DNA of 15,509 nt, from NCBI RefSeq assembly GCF_001949125.1, contig NZ_MSTI01000110.1, positions 1-15,509 of the forward strand. Direction: 5' to 3'. Below the pieces are notes generated by a model. It did not search any database, was not told the DNA's origin, and saw only the letters and a program-made list of their open reading frames with translations. Source of the stretch: Deinococcus marmoris (GTDB lineage Bacteria; Deinococcota; Deinococci; Deinococcales; Deinococcaceae). Positions 6,838 through 13,443 of this stretch are shown here, in pieces. How positions within the stretch are numbered: the stretch's first letter is position 1; every line of letters begins with the position of its first letter. Position numbers and translations under genes: made by a program.

Positions 6838-7419
6838 ATGCGCAAACTCGTGTCCTTTACGCACCTGAGCCTGGACGGCTACGCCTGCGGTCCAAGCGGC
6901 GAGCTGGAATGGGCCAACGTGGAGCCTGAGATTGCGGCTGATGTGGACGCCCGGCTGAGCGAAGTCGGCACAGCGGTTTACGGGCGCGAGGTGTACGGCA
7001 TGATGCTGGGCTACTGGCCCACTGTGTCGGACAATCCTGAAAGCACGCCGCATGACCGCGCGCACATGGCGTGGGTGGAGGCCATTCCAAAACTGGTGAT
7101 TTCGCGTTCATTGGAACGGGCCGACTGGAACAACACCATCCTGATTCGCGAGAACGTGGCCGAGGCTGTTCGTGAGCAAAAGTCTGGGTCAGGCGGCCCG
7201 CTGATGGTCTTTGGCAGTCCCCGGCTGGTGCATGTGCTGGCGCGGCTCGAACTGATCGACGAATACTTGATCTACCTGAATCCTGTGGTGCTGGGCGGTG
7301 GCACCCCATTGTTTGAGGCCGGGCAGGAACAGAAGCTGACCCTGCTGGAATCGAAACACTTTCAGGCTGGCGTCGTAGCCCTGCGTTACGCGGTTCAGCA
7401 CCCAGAGACCACGCCGTGA
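6838..7419 (+). CDS. Dihydrofolate reductase-like protein (RibD C-terminal family), third copy
   Basis: This 193-residue protein uses ATG 6838, one base after the previous TAA, with GGGAGGA at 6824-6830; the frame is open far upstream but overlaps the preceding gene. Family features are RKLVSFTHLSLDGYACGPSG, GTAVYGREVYGMMLGYWPTV near residues 44-63, PKLVISRSLERADWNNTILI near 84-103, GGPLMVFGSPRLVHVLARL near 119-137, and YLNPVVLGGGTPLFEAGQEQ. It has a longer central loop than the second copy (SDNPESTPHDRAHMAW). Its stop overlaps the efflux pump start (GTGA at 7416). It is probably NADPH-dependent; the substrate is unknown. Confidence 0.9.
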   Translation: MRKLVSFTHLSLDGYACGPSGELEWANVEPEIAADVDARLSEVGTAVYGREVYGMMLGYWPTVSDNPESTPHDRAHMAWVEAIPKLVISRSLERADWNNTILIRENVAEAVREQKSGSGGPLMVFGSPRLVHVLARLELIDEYLIYLNPVVLGGGTPLFEAGQEQKLTLLESKHFQAGVVALRYAVQHPETTP

Positions 7420-8891
7420 CCACTGCGTCAGAACCCCTGCCCGCCCAGCACCGCGCCATCATCCTGATTCTGCTGATCTCCACCTTTGTGGTGATTCTGA
7501 ACGAGACGATCATGAACGTGGCGCTGCCGCGCCTGATGGCCGATCTGGACCTCAGCGCCAGCACCGCGCAGTGGCTGTCCACGGCCTTTTTGCTCACGAT
7601 GGCGGTGGTCATTCCCATCACCGGCTTTTTGCTCCAGCGTCTCAGCACCCGCACGGTCTTTCTGACGGCCATGTCGCTGTTCTGCGCCGGCACACTGATC
7701 GCCGCTGCCGCGCCGGGCTTTGTACCGCTGTTGGCCGGGCGCGTCGTGCAGGCGGGCGGCACGGCCATCATGCTGCCGCTGCTGATCACCACCGTGCTGA
7801 CCCTGGTGGCGGAACGGGGGCGTGGGGCGGTGATGGGCCAGATCAGCATCGTGATCTCAGTGGCCCCGGCCATTGGCCCCACCATTTCGGGACTGCTGCT
7901 GTCCGCGCTGCCCTGGCGCTCGATGTTCCTGTTCATGCTGCCCATTGCGCTGGCAGCACTCTTTTATGGCGCGCGCACGCTGGTCAATTTCGGGGAACCG
8001 CGCCGGTTGACGCTGGACCTGGTCTCGGTGCCGCTGTCGGCTGTGGGCTTCGGCGGCCTGGTGTACGCGCTGAGCCGCTTCGGTGATACGCCTGCTGGCC
8101 TGGGCAGCCCCGCCGTGAGTGTGCCACTCATCCTGGGCATGCTGGCGCTGGCGGCGTTCATCTGGAGGCAACTGTCTTTGGGGCGGCGCGGCACCCCGCT
8201 GCTGGATCTGCGGGTCTTTCGTTTCCCGATGTTCACGCTGGGGACGGGCCTGATGATGATCGCCATGATGGCCCTGTTCGGAGGCGCGATCCTGCTGCCG
8301 CTGTACCTCCAGAACATCCGGGAGCTGAGTCCGCTGCAAACGGGGCTGCTGCTGTTGCCGGGCGGCCTCCTGATGGGCCTGCTGGCTCCGGGCATCGGCA
8401 AGCTGTTTGACCGTCACGGCCCCCTGTGGTTGGTCACGCCCGGTACCGTGCTGCTGGCGCTGACGCTGTGGGGGCTGGGCAGCATTGACGCCGCGACGCC
8501 CATCTCGACGCTGCTGACCCTGCATCTGGTGCTCAGCGTGGGGCTGGCGCTGCTGTTCACACCGGTCTTCACCAGCAGTCTGGGGCCATTGCCGCCCGAA
8601 CTGTACTCGCATGGCAGCGCCACCCTCAGCACCCTGCAACAGGTCGCGGGCGCGGCAGGGACGGCCCTGCTGATCACGGTCCTGACGGGCCGCGCCGCCA
8701 GTCGGCTTGCCGAGGGTGCATCTGCCGCACAGGCCCAGACCGCCGGGTTCCAGACCGCCTTTCATGTGGCCGCCGGCATTGCGCTGCTGGCCGTGTTGCT
8801 GGCCCCCTTTCTGCGCCGGCCTGAACCACAGGCCCAGCCAGATGCCCTGGCACAGGGTGGCGACCTCACCGTTCCAGCCACCGAGGGGTAG
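7416..8891 (+). CDS. MFS multidrug efflux transporter, DHA2 (EmrB/QacA-like) family
   Basis: This 491-residue integral membrane protein starts at GTG 7416, overlapping the previous stop. About 14 hydrophobic segments can be counted, as in the 14-TM DHA2 drug:proton antiporters. Motifs include the TM1 motif [40 protein letters not shown] followed by [10 protein letters not shown] (motif A), [20 protein letters not shown] (motif B) and [20 protein letters not shown] with RSMFLF (antiporter motif C). The TM1 motif has Asn-Glu where Asp is usual before TIVNVALP, but an acidic residue is retained. The C-terminal tail is short and cytoplasmic. It is the only transporter in the cassette and suggests that a toxic small molecule is exported. 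The specific substrate cannot be inferred. Confidence 0.93.
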   Translation: MTTASEPLPAQHRAIILILLISTFVVILNETIMNVALPRLMADLDLSASTAQWLSTAFLLTMAVVIPITGFLLQRLSTRTVFLTAMSLFCAGTLIAAAAPGFVPLLAGRVVQAGGTAIMLPLLITTVLTLVAERGRGAVMGQISIVISVAPAIGPTISGLLLSALPWRSMFLFMLPIALAALFYGARTLVNFGEPRRLTLDLVSVPLSAVGFGGLVYALSRFGDTPAGLGSPAVSVPLILGMLALAAFIWRQLSLGRRGTPLLDLRVFRFPMFTLGTGLMMIAMMALFGGAILLPLYLQNIRELSPLQTGLLLLPGGLLMGLLAPGIGKLFDRHGPLWLVTPGTVLLALTLWGLGSIDAATPISTLLTLHLVLSVGLALLFTPVFTSSLGPLPPELYSHGSATLSTLQQVAGAAGTALLITVLTGRAASRLAEGASAAQAQTAGFQTAFHVAAGIALLAVLLAPFLRRPEPQAQPDALAQGGDLTVPATEG

Positions 8892-8903
8892 GCCCAGTGG
8901 TGT

Positions 8904-8923
8904 TTTCCCAAAGGATTGGGAAA
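8904..8923. terminator. Hairpin after the efflux pump gene
   Basis: TTTCCCAA (8904-8911) and TTGGGAAA (8916-8923) form a perfect 8-bp stem with a 4-base loop, 12 bp after the transporter stop. There is no following T-run on the plus strand. It may attenuate read-through or stabilise the mRNA end before the VOC gene. Confidence 0.4.
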
Positions 8924-9012
8924 TGAAACGCAATCCGTATGAACTGTCCAGACGGGGCCGCCCCGCCCAGACTCGCCCTCCTATTCATGACCCCCAGACA
9001 AAGGAGCGTTCC

Positions 9013-9384
9013 ATGTTCAAGCACTCCCCGGCCTTCAGCGGCTTTTCGGTGAACGACATTCCAGCCGCAAAATCCTTTTACGGTGACCTGCTTGGCCTTC
9101 AGGTCAGCGAGGGAAACGGGATGCTGCGGCTGCACATTGCGGGCGCGCGGCCCGTTCTGGTCTATCCCAAATCCAATCACATCCCGGCCACGTCCACCGT
9201 CCTCAACTTTCCGGTGGCCGATGTGGAGGGCGCGGTAGACGCGCTCACGGCCCACGGGGTCAGGTTTGAACACGACGGCGGGATGAACCTGGACGAAAAG
9301 GGCATCATGCGCGGCCAGGGACCCACCATCGCGTGGTTCAGAGACCCGGCGGGCAACATCCTGTCCGTGATTCAGGGCGAGTGA
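9013..9384 (+). CDS. VOC-superfamily (glyoxalase/bleomycin-resistance fold) protein
   Basis: This 123-residue protein has AAAGGAG at 9000-9006 before ATG 9013. An in-frame ATG at 8923 with a weaker AAAGGA would add 30 basic residues without family character, so 9013 is preferred. The two beta-alpha-beta-beta-beta modules are clear: [20 protein letters not shown] and LQVSEGN, then [20 protein letters not shown] with GVRFEHDGG, and the closing [17 protein letters not shown]. The usual metal ligands appear absent: the histidine before each first strand and the glutamate of the NxxE motif (here NILS) are replaced. A binding or sequestering role, like that of the bleomycin resistance proteins, is therefore more likely than glyoxalase chemistry. 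It is 121 bp after the pump gene and may be co-transcribed. Confidence 0.88.
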   Translation: MFKHSPAFSGFSVNDIPAAKSFYGDLLGLQVSEGNGMLRLHIAGARPVLVYPKSNHIPATSTVLNFPVADVEGAVDALTAHGVRFEHDGGMNLDEKGIMRGQGPTIAWFRDPAGNILSVIQGE

Positions 9385-9494
9385 GTGCCGCTCTTTGAAC
9401 GCCCGTCAACATCACGTACCACACGGAGAGGCAACCCACGACCAGCACGAATCCCCAGCCCGCCCCCGATCTGCTGATATTCGGAGGCCAAGGT
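9385..9494 (+). other. Gap upstream of parB where parA would be expected
   Basis: These 110 bp hold no parA gene. A frame continuous with parB is open from 9399 and reads TERQPTTSTNPQPAPDLLIF before the parB ATG, which could be residual coding or chance. The parB ribosome site GGAGG is at 9483-9487. No promoter is obvious. Confidence 0.4.
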
Positions 9495-10363
9495 ATGACC
9501 CCTCCCAAACGTGACCTGAACAAACTGGCTGGCCTGCTCACAATGGCCGCCGAAGCGGGCTGGGCCGTCACGAAAGAGGTGACGTCTCTCCCGGTCACGC
9601 TGCTCCGCCCAGGCACTGGGCAACCCAGACGCGCCTTCGATCCGGTCAAGCTTGAGCAGCTGGCCAGCAGCATTCGTGAGCGCGGTATGTTGCAGCCCCT
9701 CCTCGTCCGGCCCGTCGGCGAGAGTTACGAGATCGTGGCAGGGGAGCGGCGCTGGCGCGCTGCGCAGCAGGCCGGCCTCCAGGAGGTGCCCGTTCTGGTG
9801 CGGGACCTCACGCCTGAAGAAGCCCGGCAACTGGCCCTGATTGAGAATCTGCAGCGTGAAGACCTCAATGCCGTGGATGAGGTGGACGCCAAGCTCGCCC
9901 TGGTGGCCCTGGCACTGGGCGTCACGCCTGTCGAGGCGCGCACCCGGCTCCTGCAGATGCTCCGGGAGGCGAGCATGCCAGGGTTGAGGCCCTTTTTCAG
10001 GTCCTCGGCGAGACGTGGACCTACTTTGCCAAGAACAAACTCAGGATCCTCAACTGGCCGCCCGCCATTCTCGGTGCCGTCCGGGCCGGTCTCCCCTTCA
10101 CGGTGGCGGGGATCATCGTTACGGCTCCGGCTGAAGCACAAACAGAGTTGCTCGAACAAGCAAAGAAAGGCTCAAGCCGCGAGGAACTCCGCGAAGCTAT
10201 TAAAGCCCAGACCGCATCCGTCCACCAGGCAAAAATCAGGCAGGTGGCGCGTGCGCTCGGCTCCGCGCGCTGGGTGGGGCAGCTCGATACCCGGCAGCAA
10301 AAAGCGCTGGACCGCTGGCTGGAACAGATGCCCGAAACGTTGAAGGAGGCCCTCAAGCCGTAG
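9495..10363 (+). pseudogene. parB: ParB-family partition protein gene interrupted by a frameshift
   Basis: ATG 9495 has GGAGG at 9483-9487. Frame one encodes the N-terminal ParB/Spo0J nuclease-like domain (VTLLRPGTGQPRRAF, EQLASSIRERGMLQPLLVRP, the GERRWRAA box near residues 83-90 and LALIENLQREDLNAVDEVDA) and most of a helix-turn-helix. Around 9963-9972 homology jumps to the -1 frame, which continues GEHARVEALFQVLGETWTYF, AKNKLRILNWPPAILGAVRA and ends at 10363 with TLKEALKP. Together the two parts give ~289 residues, a normal length. The simplest reading is a one-base deletion; a sequencing error or programmed -1 shift are alternatives. Without correction the product would be 282 residues with an unrelated Arg/Pro/Ser-rich tail, ending at 10343. 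ParB binds parS sites and works with ParA, which is not adjacent. It is convergent with rep, 16 bp apart. Confidence 0.8.
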
Positions 10364-10379
10364 CACACCAGGCTCAGGG

Positions 10380-11720
10380 TCAGGTCCCGCCGTTGCGGCT
10401 TTTCCAACTGTAGATCTGCGCGGTGGGATCTTCAGCTGTGGCGAGTGCAGCCAGCTCGGCTGAAGTGACCAGGCCTTTCAAATACAGCTCCGCAACTTCG
10501 GCCTTATCTGATTCCGGTAGAACAATCTTCTTCAAGATAAAGTTTGCAGTTTGAAGGGTGCGCACCGGCTTCTGGTCATCAACTGGGAGCAGTTTGGGCA
10601 TCCGCAGCTTTGGTCTGACTGGGCCAGCGACCTCAATGGTCTGATATTTCACGGGATCGCGCAGGATGTCCACCAGCAGGCCGCTGAGGCTCTTGGCCTG
10701 GTAACCGGAGGCCACCAGCTCGTCAAAGCGCCTCACGGCCTTCTGAACGGCTTCCAAGCCATACTCTGCGGCGTACTTGAGCGCCGCTCCCTGGGTGATC
10801 CGGCGGCTGGTGAGTGCCGTGACGGCTTCTGGTCGGGCCGGTAGCAGATGGGACTGGGCAAAAACGTACTGGATGGTCTGGGCCTGGCCCCGGCCCAGGT
10901 AATTCACTTCTTTGAGAAATCCACTCTCGATCAATTGTGCGTGTGGGGTTTTGAGTGCCCGCCGGATGGTATCGGGCCGACCATTGATACCCAGACGCTC
11001 GGCCCAGGGAACAAGAGCCGTTTGAACCATCATCTGTACCGGCCGGTCGACCGGATTTTTCTCATCCTCTAGCTTGCGGTAGAGCGTGCGGGTGAGCGGT
11101 TGGCTGAGTGCCCGCAGAATGTTGAGGTCCACGGGCCGGATGTAGCCCAGCCGAATGCTGCGCGCCAGATCAGGATCCAGGGTGACCTGAAACAGAGCCT
11201 CGGCGTTGACCGACTCATGGTCAAACTGTTTGGGGGATTTGCGCCGGTCGATCACCTTCCAGTTCTGCACCAGGCTGGTGCTCAGAGATTGATACGTGGC
11301 CTCACTCCGGTCGTACCAGCTGTCCTGAATGGTGTAGGTGCTGTTGCGAAGCCGCGTCAGGCTGGGCTGAATTGTGGCGTAACTGTGGCCACCGATCGGC
11401 AACGCTGAATACAGCAACAGCTGATAGGCGGTGATCCGGAAAGTGTTGTCTTCAGGGCAGTTCGCACCGATATACGCGTTGGTCAGACCAAACAGAATGT
11501 CATTGTCGATGCCGTGGGGAACCACGTCATTGGCGCTGGCCACGCACCGCACATGCACTGTGACGCCCAGATGGTCTGTCGAAGACCAAGAGCGTTCCCA
11601 AGAAGTCATCGTGTCGGGGATACGGGACGCGGCCAGAACCAGCGATAGACGGTTCAGGTTCCGCTCCTCACCGCCGCTGGTCAGCTCCAACGAATTGGGA
11701 TGGGCCGTTTTCCGGGACAC
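10380..11720 (-). CDS. rep: Plasmid replication initiator protein (RPA/RepA family)
   Basis: This 446-residue protein resembles the replication initiator A family found on plasmids and secondary chromosomes of Deinococcus. Visible features are NLNRLSLVLAASRIPDTMTS near residues 21-40, the family-typical VPHGIDNDILFGLTNAYI near 67-84, EDNTFRITAYQLLLYS, QPSLTRLRNSTYTIQDSW, and RALSQPLTRTLYRKLED near the middle. Winged-helix domains are expected to bind the iterons upstream. The start is GTG 11718-11720; an in-frame TGA lies two codons before it. No good ribosome site is visible, so translation may be weak, which is usual for copy-number control. The gene reads away from the iteron array (11872-12174), so Rep may repress its own promoter. 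The C-terminal ~120 residues are less conserved in character. Confidence 0.88.
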   Translation of the reverse strand: MSRKTAHPNSLELTSGGEERNLNRLSLVLAASRIPDTMTSWERSWSSTDHLGVTVHVRCVASANDVVPHGIDNDILFGLTNAYIGANCPEDNTFRITAYQLLLYSALPIGGHSYATIQPSLTRLRNSTYTIQDSWYDRSEATYQSLSTSLVQNWKVIDRRKSPKQFDHESVNAEALFQVTLDPDLARSIRLGYIRPVDLNILRALSQPLTRTLYRKLEDEKNPVDRPVQMMVQTALVPWAERLGINGRPDTIRRALKTPHAQLIESGFLKEVNYLGRGQAQTIQYVFAQSHLLPARPEAVTALTSRRITQGAALKYAAEYGLEAVQKAVRRFDELVASGYQAKSLSGLLVDILRDPVKYQTIEVAGPVRPKLRMPKLLPVDDQKPVRTLQTANFILKKIVLPESDKAEVAELYLKGLVTSAELAALATAEDPTAQIYSWKSRNGGT

Positions 11721-11723
11721 ACA

Positions 11724-11744
11724 TCATCTTAAGGGCTGAGATGA
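11724..11744. promoter_or_regulatory. Small inverted repeat over the rep translation start
   Basis: TCATCT (11724-11729) and AGATGA (11739-11744) form a 6-bp dyad with a 9-base loop directly upstream of the rep GTG. It is a candidate autoregulatory site or a hairpin limiting translation. ACCGGTAT at 11744-11751 matches the centre of the 32-bp palindrome at 12327-12358. Confidence 0.3.
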
Positions 11745-11770
11745 CCGGTATCCGCGCGCCGTTGTTGTTG

Positions 11771-11816
11771 ATCATTTTTTTTACCCTTACTGATAAAAGA
11801 TTGTTTAAAAAGATTG
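11771..11816. promoter_or_regulatory. AT-rich unwinding element candidate with two 13-bp-spaced repeats
   Basis: In an otherwise GC-rich region this stretch is strongly AT-rich: a run of eight T at 11775-11782, then two copies of AAAAGATTG at 11795-11803 and 11808-11816, exactly 13 bp apart. AT-rich 13-mers beside iterons are typical of DNA unwinding elements in iteron plasmids. The rep promoter probably overlaps it on the minus strand. No DnaA box close to TTATCCACA was found. Confidence 0.6.
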
Positions 11817-11871
11817 ATGTCATCATCAAGGAGAGTCCGGGGATGGCGGCTGGGAGCGGGTTTTCCAGCCA

Positions 11872-12174
11872 AACTCCACAAGTCCGCAATAGCAACTCCA
11901 CAAGTCCGCAATAGGTTAGAGGTCTGAACTCCACAAGTCCGCAATAGGGGAGGAGTTCAATTCCACAAGTCCGCAATAGCAACTCCACAAGTCCGCAATA
12001 GGTCAGAGACCTGAACTCCACAAGTCCGCAATAGGGGAGGAGCCCAATTCCACAAGTCCGCAATACCTCCAGAGCCCCGAATTCCACAAGTCCGCAATAG
12101 CAACTCCACAAGTCCGCAATAGGTCAGAGGCTTGAACTCCACAAGTCCGCAATAGGGAAGGAGCCCAATTCCAC
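11872..12174. repeat. Iteron array, ten 20-bp copies plus a truncated eleventh
   Basis: The core AAYTCCACAAGTCCGCAATA begins at 11872, 11894, 11927, 11959, 11981, 12014, 12046, 12080, 12102 and 12135. An eleventh copy keeps only AATTCCAC (12167-12174). All ten cores are identical apart from C or T at position 3. Start-to-start distances are 22, 33, 32, 22, 33, 32, 34, 22, 33, 32, so copies lie on nearly the same helical face, and an ~87-bp unit of three iterons recurs. Linkers are also conserved (GC; GGTCAGAGRCYTG-like; GGGGAGGAGCCC-like). Such arrays are Rep-binding sites for initiation and copy control by handcuffing. The rep gene is 150 bp away and reads outward. Short minus-strand reading frames over the array are repeat artefacts. 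Confidence 0.92.
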
Positions 12175-12204
12175 GAGGCTGCCAGTTGCAGTGGCCTCGC
12201 TTTT
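12174..12204 (+). terminator. Terminator-like hairpin after the iteron array
   Basis: CGAGG (12174-12178) and CCA (12182-12184) pair with TGG (12192-12194) and CCTCG (12195-12199), leaving a 3-base bulge and a 7-base loop, then C and TTTT. It faces rightward although no plus-strand gene lies upstream, so a non-coding origin transcript is one explanation. Confidence 0.35.
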
Positions 12205-12269
12205 CGCCCGATTCGTACCGCGTAAGCCGCCTTCCACGCCTGCTCCACCACCACTGTCGTCCAGCCGTG

Positions 12270-12291
12270 ATCAGCCTCTGCTGATGTTTTT
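12270..12291 (+). terminator. Second rightward terminator-like hairpin
   Basis: ATCAGC (12270-12275) pairs with GCTGAT (12280-12285) around CTCT, followed by GTTTTT. It is a compact stem with a T5 tail on the plus strand. No plus-strand gene ends before it. Confidence 0.45.
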
Positions 12292-12326
12292 GCAGGTCAG
12301 TAGACTTTCCACCGGGAAGTGTTGCC

Positions 12327-12358
12327 CTCTGCTGTTCATACCGGTATGAACAGCAGAG
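12327..12358. repeat. Perfect 32-bp palindrome with outer dyad
   Basis: CTCTGCTGTTCATACC (12327-12342) is followed without a gap by its exact reverse complement (12343-12358). An outer pair, GTGTTGC (12319-12325) and GCAACAC (12368-12374), lies roughly on the same axis but with unequal spacers. It sits between the iterons and the recombinase gene, 84 bp past the recombinase stop. Its core TGTTCATACCGGTATGAACA has the form of a dimer-binding site. Candidates are a parS for ParB, a recombinase or Rep site, or a cruciform; the lack of a T-run argues against a terminator. Confidence 0.9.
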
Positions 12359-12442
12359 AGGATTGCCGCAACACCTGGCTCATGTTGGGGCTGACTGCGT
12401 GCGGTAGGGGGTTTGGGCCAGAGCATCCCCAGGATTGAAACT

Positions 12443-13417
12443 TTACCAATCCCTGTTGACTGCTTTTTCCTGGGCCTTGGCATAGTGGATGTAGACCTCG
12501 GTGGTCGAGGCCTGCGAATGCCCCAGAAAGTCCCGGGTGTCCAGCAGATCTTTCGTTTCGGTGTATGCGCGGGTACCCGCTGTGCGCCGCAGCCCATGAA
12601 CCTTACGCTTCTCCCAGGGAACTCCAGACAGCGTGCACAGCCGCCTGACGATGTCCTGCACGCGGTCAGTAGAGTTTGCGATCAGGACGAGCGGATGGGG
12701 GAGACCTGCGACGCTGGCCAGCCAGCGCTCCAGGGCCTCTTCGGCGCGTCTGGACAGCACCACCTCGCGGGTCTTTGCGCCTTTTCCGTTGATCAGCACA
12801 GTGGGCGGATCGCTATACAGGTGTACGTCGCGCCTGCGCAGCCCAGCGATTTCCGCGCTTCGCAGGCCACAGTCTGCGCCCAGGGTGATCACGACTGCGT
12901 CTTCGAGACCTGCCACAGCCAGGAGCCTCTCGACCTCCTCCAGGGTGTAGGGCTTGCCTTTGACCAGGGGAGGGCGGCCGTCTGCAGCGGGGCGGGCATG
13001 TCGGAAAGGGTCCTCTTTGCACACGCCGCACCAGTCAAGGGTTTCGTACAGGGCGCGGCAGGAAGCCAGGGAGCCGGCGACAGAGGTCTTAACTTTGCCC
13101 TGGGCTTCGAGGTGCCGCAAGAAAGCCTGTCCCGCATCCCGCGTGGGCCGGGTCAGCATCACGCCCGCGCTGTCGGCCCAAGCCCAGTAGAGGCGGAAGG
13201 TCAACTTGTATTTGCGCAGGGTGGCCGGACTGATCTTGCTGCCCCGCCGGCCGTACAACACCAGGTAGGCCGACACCAGATCCCACAGACCCTCGACGTC
13301 GTGTTCCTGGACCGCTCGCAGCGCAAGTCGCCGTCGCTCGCTTTCGGTCATGGTGGCCGCACGCTGCGCGTTGCCCGCAAGCGTGAGCTTGGCTGCCATC
13401 AGTTCCAGGCTGGTCAT
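12443..13417 (-). CDS. Tyrosine recombinase/integrase (XerC/D-like)
   Basis: This 324-residue recombinase is complete. The N-terminal SAM-like core-binding domain spans about residues 43-135 (ISPATLRKYKLTFRLYWAWA, SLASCRALYETLDWCGVCKE). The catalytic domain has all key residues: Arg186 in DCGLRSAEIAGLRRRD, Lys212 in NGKGAKTREV, His274 and Arg277 in HGLRRTAGTRAY, His300 in FLGHSQASTTEVY, and nucleophile Tyr309. The length and lack of extra domains fit a plasmid multimer-resolution recombinase or a small integrase. ATG 13415-13417 has no own ribosome site; it overlaps the stop of a nine-codon ORF that has an excellent one, so translation is probably coupled. It ends at TAA 12443-12445, near the palindrome. 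A resolution role is inferred from its place beside the origin. Confidence 0.92.
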   Translation of the reverse strand: MTSLELMAAKLTLAGNAQRAATMTESERRRLALRAVQEHDVEGLWDLVSAYLVLYGRRGSKISPATLRKYKLTFRLYWAWADSAGVMLTRPTRDAGQAFLRHLEAQGKVKTSVAGSLASCRALYETLDWCGVCKEDPFRHARPAADGRPPLVKGKPYTLEEVERLLAVAGLEDAVVITLGADCGLRSAEIAGLRRRDVHLYSDPPTVLINGKGAKTREVVLSRRAEEALERWLASVAGLPHPLVLIANSTDRVQDIVRRLCTLSGVPWEKRKVHGLRRTAGTRAYTETKDLLDTRDFLGHSQASTTEVYIHYAKAQEKAVNRDW

Positions 13418-13443
13418 AGGGTCAACGTCGTCAAGTCGGTCAT
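13414..13443 (-). CDS. Nine-codon leader ORF (MTDLTTLTL) coupled to the recombinase
   Basis: ATG 13441-13443 follows AGAGGAG (complement of 13451-13457) at 7-base spacing, the best ribosome site in this region. It encodes MTDLTTLTL and stops at TGA 13414-13416, which overlaps the recombinase ATG (ATGA). The recombinase has no ribosome site of its own. This looks like a translational coupling leader. Alternatively, this ATG was once the recombinase start and a small indel shifted the frame. Confidence 0.55.
   Translation of the reverse strand: MTDLTTLTL

Noticed and set aside
6857..7945. Minus-strand open frame of 362 codons across the third DHFR-like gene and the pump
   Set aside because: It is a shadow of two convincing plus-strand genes, Arg/Ser/Pro-rich and without a ribosome site.
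7857..8933. Long minus-strand open frame (358 codons) opposite the efflux pump
   Set aside because: It is rich in Gln/Arg/His because it mirrors a GC-rich membrane protein gene; it has no family features.
8923..9012. Upstream in-frame ATG extending the VOC protein by 30 residues
   Set aside because: The extra residues are basic and unlike the fold's start, and ATG 9013 has the better ribosome site.
11872..12174. Regular direct repeats that could be read as a CRISPR array
   Set aside because: The linkers between repeats are 2-14 bp and are themselves conserved; CRISPR spacers are unique and ~30 bp. No cas genes are present, and the array sits beside a Rep gene, as iterons do.
11668..12254. 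Minus-strand open frames over the array encoding repeated CGLVEL/LRTCGV peptides
   Set aside because: They are translations of the 20-bp iteron in different phases, with no ribosome site and no other coding signs.
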